DNA from: Camillea tinctor
Taxonomy: Eukaryota > Ascomycota > Sordariomycetes > Xylariales > Xylariaceae
Direction of reading: 5' to 3'
DNA: 64,000 bases
Assembly (NCBI GenBank): GCA_022578605.1
Contig: MU394078.1
Coordinates: forward strand, 186,001 to 250,000
Both the position numbers and the translations under genes were made by a program. The notes under the pieces were generated by a model, which was given only the letters and a program-made list of their open reading frames with translations, made no database searches and was not told the origin of the DNA. The number at the start of each line of letters is the position of its first letter. The stretch's first letter is position 1. Positions 57,230-64,000 of the stretch are shown one piece after another.

Positions 57230-58173
57230 ATGTGGTGGGCAAAAGGACCCGAGAAAGACAAACAAGGGAGCAAAAACCTGGAACCCCCCGCGGTCGCCGC
57301 GGCCACAAAGGCCGATCCCCGGAAAGATGCTACCGAATTCGATCCAAACAAACTGCCCGAGCGTCGCGAGCTACCCAAGGGCCTGCAGCGTATCATCGAT
57401 AGTTCCGACAAGGAAGACAATTTCTTCGATGAGTTGGTGGAGGGGTAGTGCGTCTAAACCAGAATCCTCACGGCTAGTGACGCTGACGTCCCATCCATAC
57501 CAGTGCCCCCGACTCGACCGAATCCAACGTGCGATATGCCGCCTATGCGAACCGACTCCGGACTGTTATGCTCTCGGCCCACCGCTACGTAGCCTATACT
57601 TCGGACATAGGGGAGTCGTTCCGTCCGGTTGCCCACCCGTGGTTGGTTCGGAGCGCTTACGGTGTCTCGTGGGCCTACATCTTGGGCGATGTTTCCTACG
57701 AGGGGTACAAGGCTTACTGGCAGAACCAGCGAATTCTCAACCCCCAGCTTGAACTCTCTGAGCGTGCACAGCAGGTCACCGGCCTATCCGCGCCCGCAGC
57801 CGCCACCACCGAGCCCGGCGTCGTCACGCCTCTGGAGGACTATCGGACGGTCATGGTACAGCGAGGCATTTTCCAGAGTATTGCCTCGATGGGTCTCCCG
57901 GCGTTTACCATCCATAGCGTGGTCCGTTATTCAGGCCGAGCCATGAAGGACATGAAAAACAAGACACTTAGGGTGTGGGGTCCTATCGGTCTCGGCCTAT
58001 CTGTTGTGCCATTCCTGCCCGCGCTATTTGACAAGCCTGTCGAGAACGCCGTCGAGTGGATGTTCCATACGGGTTTTGCAGCCTATGGTGGCAGGGAATT
58101 TGTCGGAAACTCCCCGACTATCGGGCGAGAAGCTGCCCTAAGCCACAAGCCTAGAAAGGAGAAAGAGCTCTAA
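57230..58173 (+). CDS. Mitochondrial fission process protein 1 homologue (MTP18/MTFP1)
   Basis: There are two exons, 57230-57444 and 57504-58173, giving 294 residues. The intron has a GTAGTG donor, a CTGAC branch point and a CAG acceptor, and the join GG|T keeps the frame. The N-terminal 75 residues are charged. The MTP18 domain follows from about residue 80: RYAAYANRLRTVMLSAHRYV, YTSDIGESFRPVAHPWLVRS, AYGVSWAYILGDVSYEGYKA and LPAFTIHSVVRYSGR, ending with a hydrophobic GPIGLGLSVVPFLPALFDKP segment. Human MTFP1 is an inner mitochondrial membrane protein needed for normal fission and inner-membrane integrity. Fungal homologues are little studied. It is divergent from ATP19. Confidence 0.9.
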
Positions 58174-58492
58174 GGCACACCTGTTCCTGTGATAGAATAT
58201 GGAATTTCCACCCAGCTCTTAGGCGTTGCATTGTACAATTTGTTATTTTTCCACTCCGGTAGGTTGGGAGGAAGAAGTAAACCAGCCATGGATGGATGTA
58301 GATTTATTATCCCCCAGGAAACCACTATTTTCTGTACTCAATACAATATAAAAGAGAACGCGAGAACTGCGCTAGGTCTTGCTACAATATCTGTACAAGT
58401 GTGTGATCAAACGCTTTTAGATGTGCAAATGTCCCAACCCTTATAACCTACAAACGCCAAATTTAATTGCTATCTATATGTGTTTTAGCCCC
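58174..58492. other. Convergent 3' spacer
   Basis: This 319-bp stretch between the stop codons of MTP18 and CUZ1 carries only 3' flanks. Confidence 0.5.
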
Positions 58493-59422
58493 TTATAATT
58501 CAATCAGATCCGGAGGTGGCCCGACGCCTCGCAACAAGACGATCGTGTTACCGCTGACGACCGCAGATCCGATCTTCTCGCTGAACTCCAGCACGCGACC
58601 CCCTTCGACGTGGAAGACGCGCAGCTTGTCCCGCTCTTCCGACGACTGGTTGTTGACGTTCTCGACCTGGAGGCTCTTGGCGGCGGCGTCGAGCACGCGG
58701 CCCACAACCCAGTCCTTGGAGTAGTAGAACTCGCCCTTGTAGTTCTTAGCGGTGGTGGTCTCGGCCTCGGCCTCGACGTAGAGGTAGACGCGCTTCTCGA
58801 CGGGCAGCTTGGCGTCGCCCTTGGCGGTCTTCTTCAGGCTGTTGACGGCGACGAGGCGCGCGGACGCGGACGTGGGCTTGGGCTTGGGCAGGGCCCGGCT
58901 CGCCTGCTCCTTCTTGGCCGTGCCCCAGGCCCGCAGCCGCGCGAAGGCCGACCGCGTCTGCTCCGACACGTCGAACTGCGCCGCGCGCGCCCCGATCGGC
59001 ACCTTGTTCTTGCAGTCGTGCTCCTCCCGCAGCCGGTGCTTCAGGCAGTAGTCCCGGTTGCACCCCGAGCAGTGCACCCCCGGCACCAGCGACGTGCCCA
59101 CCGTCGTCTTGCAGTCGCCCGCCGCGCACGGCTTCGCGGAAACGTAGTCGCGCATGCGGATCCCCTCGCCGGCTGAGGGCCGCGCCAGCTGCGCCTGCCG
59201 CCGCCGCTCGGCCCAGGCGCCCTTGCTGGCGCATTTGTGGGAGTCCTCGGTCCGGTGGTCGAGGCAGAAGGTCTTCTTGCAGCTCTGGCAGAAAAAGGGT
59301 AGGAAGTCGAGCTGGTTGCAGTATTCGAGTTGGCAGTGTTTGCCGATGAGCGTGGCGTCGTTGTCTTTGTCCATTTTGACGTAACTGGTGTCTGGAGTTT
59401 CGGCGTTCGATGAGGACGCCAT
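58493..59422 (-). CDS. CUZ1: AN1-type zinc-finger protein with ubiquitin-like domain (Cuz1/ZFAND1)
   Basis: This is a single exon of 309 residues. The first AN1 finger is at about 29-65 (HCQLEYCNQLDFLPFFCQSC, then CLDHRTEDSHKC). The second is at about 98-138 (CAAGDCKT, then CSGCNRDYCLKHRLREEHDC). All zinc ligands are present in both. A Lys/Ala-rich linker precedes a ubiquitin-like C-terminal domain from about residue 210 (KRVYLYVEAEAETT, then SKDWVVGRVLDAAAKSLQVE), ending GNTIVLLRGVGPPPDLIEL. Yeast Cuz1 and human ZFAND1 bind the 26S proteasome and Cdc48/p97 and protect cells from arsenite-induced protein damage. It is divergent from RAD4, whose product also works with the ubiquitin-proteasome system through Rad23. 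Confidence 0.92.
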   Translation of the reverse strand: MASSSNAETPDTSYVKMDKDNDATLIGKHCQLEYCNQLDFLPFFCQSCKKTFCLDHRTEDSHKCASKGAWAERRRQAQLARPSAGEGIRMRDYVSAKPCAAGDCKTTVGTSLVPGVHCSGCNRDYCLKHRLREEHDCKNKVPIGARAAQFDVSEQTRSAFARLRAWGTAKKEQASRALPKPKPTSASARLVAVNSLKKTAKGDAKLPVEKRVYLYVEAEAETTTAKNYKGEFYYSKDWVVGRVLDAAAKSLQVENVNNQSSEERDKLRVFHVEGGRVLEFSEKIGSAVVSGNTIVLLRGVGPPPDLIEL

Positions 59423-60094
59423 CTTCGGTTTTTGGTATAGGGGGGGAATGGATGGGTTTTATCGGTTCGTTCGTGTATTTATTTTTAGTGACTTTCGCAA
59501 TTGATCCCAACAGGCAAACGGTGGTTCGTACTTCGCAGTGTAGGCAGTTGTTCGATTCGTAAGCGAGTTGGTGGTCTGGTGGTCTGGCAATGGCGAGGCT
59601 GATGATAAATAATACATTGAGGAAGGGTCTGGAAGCGACCAGGCAGGAAGTAGATGAGGCAAGCTGGTGTACGTACTTACAGCTACATTAGTGGGGTCCG
59701 AACTTACCCCCGGATAGTTCTCAATATAGTTCTCAATGGCGCTAACGTCGTAGTGGGTTTAGCTGCTGGCTTAGCGCCAACCCATCCCGATCCCCAGGTC
59801 CCAGAGATGCATTCAGCCTCCACATACCCGCTTAAATACCTAAAGGAACCCTGCACTTTAACGTTTAATTGCAGATGGATCATGAGGTCACGGGCTTTCG
59901 CGTTTCGATGACGACAAGTCAATAACTGTAAACCTTCCATACCTAATCCTAATCGATTACCTTTTAACCTTGCGAGCTTGACTCCATATGGACATGGCTT
60001 CGTCGTGCTTGTGACTTCCTTTGGGATTTATCCTTTTACACCTACATATACAAAACACACTTCGCTTCCCATTGGCCTTTATGTCGTCCCAGAG
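59423..60094. other. Divergent promoter CUZ1 / RAD4
   Basis: This 672-bp region contains two interleaved inverted repeats, TGGCGCTAA/TTAGCGCCA (59737-59745 with 59771-59779) and TGGGTT/AACCCA (about 59753-59758 with 59779-59784). Upstream in-frame ATGs exist for RAD4 (59978) but the conserved protein starts at 60095. Confidence 0.5.
59737..59784. repeat. Interleaved inverted repeats in CUZ1/RAD4 promoter
   Basis: Nine-base arms TGGCGCTAA and TTAGCGCCA flank a 25-base spacer. A second pair, TGGGTT and AACCCA, overlaps it, so the two hairpins cannot form fully together. Confidence 0.6.
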
Positions 60095-63000
60095 ATGCCT
60101 CCACACGTCCCGCGCAAGAGGTTGCGCTCTCAACCGCCAGATGACGACCAGCCATCAGAATCAGCCAAAGGCAAAGGCACAAGAAGAAGCAAGGGCACAT
60201 CAACACCGGTGACAACAAGTGTACCGCTACGAAAAAATACCTTATTTGATGACCTGGATTCCCCGTCAAGGAAAGGATCAGCTGAGAAGACGAAATCTGT
60301 CATCCAGCAAATGCACGATGATGATGACAATGGCGATGATAGCAGCTCACTCAGTTCACTCAGTTCACTTTCGGATGCCGAATTCGAAGATGTCCCTACT
60401 GCGAAGCGGCAGAAAGTAGATGACAAATCCGCGGCTTCCGACGAGGACGACGAGGACGATGAGGACGAGGATATGGAATTTGAGGATGTCCCAGCTCATG
60501 AGCAGCAACGCGATCAGGAACCTATCGTAACAGGTGACATCGAGTTCACATTATACCAAGGCGTCCAACCTATCTCGGCTAGTGAGCTTGGGAAGAAGGG
60601 CCCTTCGAAAAGAGAAAAAGCCATGCGTTACGCAACACATTGCCTTCACGTTCAATTTCTGTTATGGCATAACGCAATTCGGAATTCCTGGCTATGTGAT
60701 CAAGAGGTTCAAGCTATTATGCTTTCACACCTGCCACCCAGCCTGTGGGCAGAGGTTGATCGGTGGAGATTTAGTAGCGGCTTACACGTCCCTGACAACC
60801 CTCCTAAGAAAGAAGTAGCAGGCAAAAGAAACGTAAGGGGGAAGGGGAAGCAGGCAGCATCGAAACCTACCAGGGACTGGGGAGAAGCTGCAAACCGGCT
60901 TGAAAAGGGGGTCCCTGACATGAGCCACGGCGACCCCCTATTTAGACTAATGAAACGACTCCTATCATGGTGGAAGCAACGATTCAGAGTGACCGCACCG
61001 GGTTTGCGGAAATGGGGTTATATGAGTGTGCGAAGGTTAGGAAAGCTGCGAGCGACCTTCGAAGAGGAGGATCATGACCCCGAGCGCTTTGGGGAGAGAA
61101 TCAGAAATATCCAAGAGTTCAGACAATTAGCCCAGGATTGCGTCGGCAGTCGAGATGTAGGCTCACAATTATTTACAGCACTCCTTCGTGGGTTGGGCCT
61201 GGAAGCACGCATGGTTGCCAACCTTCAGACTCTCGGCTTCGGATGGAGTAAGATTGAAGAGGCGGATGATGAGAACCGGAGTACTGAGGAACAACAAAAT
61301 GGGGCCAAAACCAACACATCGACTTCTAAGAAGACTAATGGGAAAGCCCAGCCAGCCAAGACAAAGCGCACACCAATCAGGCCGACAAGCCGTCGCAAGA
61401 GGAAGAGTGACAAAGACTCGCTAAAGATGGATCTAGATGACTCTGATGAGTTTGCTGAGCCGCTCTCCGATGAAAGCGATAATGATGATTCCGATGTGGT
61501 AGATATTACCGACAACATCCTCGCAAAAGGACGACCAGAGCCAAAGCCATACGATAAGGATTTGGAATACCCGCATTACTGGACTGAGATATTGTCACCT
61601 GTCACCAAGAAATATATTCCGGTTGACCCCATTGTGAAATCCATCATCGGAACAAGTAGAGAACTAGTTGAGTCTCTCGAACCACGAGGGGGGAAAGCCG
61701 AGAAGGCAAAACAAATAATGGCATACTGTATTGGATTCTCCCAGGATGGCACCGCCAAGGATGTGACCGTACGCTACCTTAAGAAGCAGATCTTCCCTGG
61801 CAAGACCAAGGGAGTGAGGATGTCCGAGGAGAAGATTCCAGTTTACAATAAACACGGCAAGGTTAGGCGATATGAACAATTTGACTGGTTCAAACTAGTT
61901 ATGCGAGGATATTCTAGGGGCGACAAGATGCATCCTATCGACAAAGTTGACGAACTAGAAGCATTAACTGATCTCAAGCCCGCTAAGCCGGAAAAGAAAG
62001 AGATTAAAGAAGGGGAAGAGACCCTTCAGTACTACAAAACCTCGAAAGAGTATGTTCTTGAGCGACACCTCAAACGGGAGGAGGCCTTGCTGCCTAATGC
62101 AACCCCAGTCAAAGTATTTCGAAATAAAAGCAAAGGTAGCAAGGTAGAGCAAGAAGATGTCTACCTCCGCAAAGACGTTGTTGCTGTCAAGAGCGCCGAG
62201 ACTTGGCACAAGCAAGGCCGTGCCCCGAGAGAGGGAGTCGAACCGTTGAAACATGCCCCTTACCGTGCAGCTACAACAAACCGACGGAGGGAGATCGCTG
62301 AAGCCGAGGCAGCGACTGGCAGGAAGGTGATGCAGCCATTATACAGCTTCGAACAGACTGATTGGATCATCCCTGATCCGATTCAAAATGGGGTAATTCC
62401 AAAGAATGAGTACGGGTATGTGGGATATTAGGACCAGTTCTAGAAATGTACCAACACTAACTATTATAGGAACATCGATATGTTTGCTGAACACATGTGT
62501 CCTGAAGGTAAGTTTAAATCGATTTACCCTAAACCCGTAATTCTCGTCTAATAAAGCAACAGGAGCCATTCATGTGCCGTACCGAGGATGTGTTCGTGTA
62601 TGCAAGAGAATGGGCATTGACTACGCAGAGGCTGTGGTTGGATTCGAGTTCGGACACAGGATGGCAGTTCCCGTTATCCAAGGCGTCGTGATCGCTGAGG
62701 AGCACTACGAACGTCTAATAGAGGAGCTAGAGAAAGATGAGGCGGAGCGAGCAAGAAAGGAAAACGAGAAGCGCCGGAAAGAGGTTTTAGCTATGTGGAG
62801 GAAGCTACTGATGGGACTACGAATAGCGGACAGGCTACGTCAGGACTATGGTGGTCTAGATGAGTCCGTGGATGTCTTCGCCCATGAACGCGATGATGAT
62901 GATGATGATGATAGGAATAAGGATTTTGAGAAAATGCGCGAAAGAGACGAAGAGATGGCCGGAGGTTTCTTGCCCGAAGGATACGAGGAGGAGGAGGAGG

Positions 63001-63311
63001 AAGAGAAAGAGGAAGAACAGCAGGCTGGATCTCGGCACACATCTGGTTTCTTCCCTTTGGCTCAAGATGACGATGATGAAAATGACGATGACCCTTTTGA
63101 AGTAGAGTATGATAATCAGCCTGCGGAAGAGGCAGAAACGTCCCTTGAGCCGGAAATAATGGCTTCGGAAAAGAAGGTGTCCCCGAAAAAAGCGGTGCCC
63201 AAGCCCAGGGCCAAGCCGAAACAGTCGACGCGGAGGCGATCAAGGAGAAAGAAGGTTGCGTCAGAGGAGGAAGACGAAGATGACTTTGAGCTGCCGGATA
63301 GTGACGACTAG
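60095..63311 (+). CDS. RAD4: DNA damage recognition protein Rad4/XPC
   Basis: There are three exons: 60095-62415, 62470-62507 and 62563-63311, giving 1035 residues. Introns are 54 and 55 nt with GTATGT and GTAAGT donors. The start at 60095 (MPPHVPRKRLRSQPPDDDQP) is preferred over the in-frame ATG at 59978 because the extra 39 residues look like leader. An acidic Ser/Asp/Glu-rich N terminus precedes the transglutaminase-like domain (HCLHVQFLLWHNAIRNSWLC, then LFTALLRGLGLEARMVANLQ). BHD1 starts at about residue 658 (LKREEALLPNATPVKVF), BHD2 at about 686 and BHD3 at about 745-835 (EYGNIDMFAEHMCPEGAIHV, then GIDYAEAVVGFEFGHRMAVP). The C terminus is very acidic with Asp and Glu runs and a basic KPRAKPKQSTRRRSRRKK nuclear signal. 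Rad4 with Rad23 opens damaged DNA and starts global-genome nucleotide excision repair. Confidence 0.95.
62892..62911 (+). repeat. (GAT)n coding microsatellite in RAD4
   Basis: A GAT trinucleotide run encodes an Asp tract in the acidic C-terminal region of RAD4. Further GAG/GAA-rich Glu runs follow at about 62990-63020. Confidence 0.75.
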
Positions 63312-64000
63312 ATAACAATATGGGGAACAATGCGGGGAAGATTATAGGGTCCACGTAGAGGTATTCTTATCCAGGAGTGTAAGCAGACAGAACAATGATA
63401 CCAACGGTACCAACCCCTTTACCATGAGTGACCAGATGATATGAAATGAAATATTATCCATCCTACCTAACTAGCAAATAGTAACCAATAGTCTCCTGTC
63501 ATCTTGTACCGAATCAACACCTCCACTTGGGAGCTCACTTCTACGGTCATTTCCTAGCCATTATCGTGTTTGCACCAATAAGATTTGTACTCCATTGAAA
63601 TAGCTCAGGGCGAACTACTTTCAAGTCGTTAGAGTTTGATGACGGCTTCACAGGAAACAGTCGGGTCGATCAATTTTATTTGGTAGTTGCAGTTCTGGCC
63701 CCTTTTGTGCAAGAATCCAAACTAATATATGATCAGAAGAGGTTAGTATCTGATCACACTGAATGGTGATACCATTGATTCACCTTGTTTGTGGCTTAGA
63801 GTTCTACCTTTTTTTCCCTTCACAGTTATACAGGCCCACGTAACATGTATAGTATTAGAAGCCATGCGTGTCGTAGCTAAAGACGAATGGTCATGGTGGC
63901 ACACCGAGGAAAGCTGAGCACAAGGATGTATATACCAAGTAAGCGCGGAGTTGTTCCCCGACTTGAGATTTCCGTGAATAATAATAAATAGGAAACGGGA
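63312..64000. other. RAD4 3' flank to window end
   Basis: No supported gene is visible. A neighbouring gene may begin outside the window. Confidence 0.45.

Noticed and set aside
62234..62244. B-box 11-mer on the minus strand
   Set aside because: Lies inside the conserved BHD2 coding region of RAD4 and has no tRNA fold around it.

Overview
The window looks like nuclear DNA of a filamentous ascomycete (Pezizomycotina, most likely Sordariomycetes; the class is inference). The grounds are short introns of about 50-200 nt with GTRNGT donors, CTAAC/CTGAC branch points and CAG/TAG acceptors; long pyrimidine-rich leaders; single-copy fungal housekeeping genes; fungus-only families (PF11951-type regulator, YVC1 channel, EGFR-TMJ-like surface protein); and gene-poor spacers full of TAGGTA-type and homopolymer sequence. 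No bacterial operons, CRISPR arrays, rRNA genes or convincing tRNA genes were seen.

Layout. 0-5 kb: a small basic-protein gene interrupted by one in-frame TAG, then an uncharacterised predicted mitochondrial membrane protein. 5.8-10.7 kb: VPS36 (ESCRT-II) and a THP3/LENG8-like SAC3/GANP protein, divergently transcribed. 10.7-19.5 kb: a spacer of almost 9 kb with no supportable protein gene but several palindromes and one candidate structured RNA. 19.5-25 kb: the polarity scaffold BEM1 and a CENP-B/transposase-derived DNA-binding protein. 26.8-28.6 kb: a Ser/Thr-rich single-pass surface protein. 28.6-31.4 kb: spacer with a small repeat-bounded hairpin segment. 31.4-35.4 kb: the vacuolar TRP channel YVC1 and a PhzF/YHI9-like protein. 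35.7-35.9 kb: a scaffold gap with G and C homopolymers and a near-duplicate sequence on both sides. 36.6-41.4 kb: a PF11951-type regulator and a five-exon secreted Ala-rich protein. 44-49 kb: Rieske protein RIP1 and DDB1. 49.7-55.4 kb: an ankyrin protein, a small secreted protein, a small membrane protein and an SMP-30/gluconolactonase-like enzyme. 56.2-63.3 kb: ATP19, MTP18, CUZ1/ZFAND1 and RAD4/XPC.

The genes are mostly unrelated housekeeping functions: membrane traffic, polarity, calcium release, respiration, proteotoxic stress and DNA repair. Two groupings may or may not matter. Both arms of damage recognition in global-genome nucleotide excision repair (DDB1 and RAD4) lie within 18 kb, and RAD4 shares a divergent promoter with the proteasome-linked CUZ1. 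Three mitochondrial genes (RIP1, ATP19, MTP18) lie in the same stretch. No biosynthetic cluster and no clearly new multi-gene system was found. The items best worth a second look are the candidate structured RNA near 17.4-17.6 kb, the domesticated CENP-B-like gene, the interrupted first gene, the BEM1 micro-exon and in-frame intron, and the duplicated sequence around the gap.

Exon coordinates were derived by hand from frame continuity and splice signals. Multi-exon spans run from start codon to stop codon, with introns given in the evidence.
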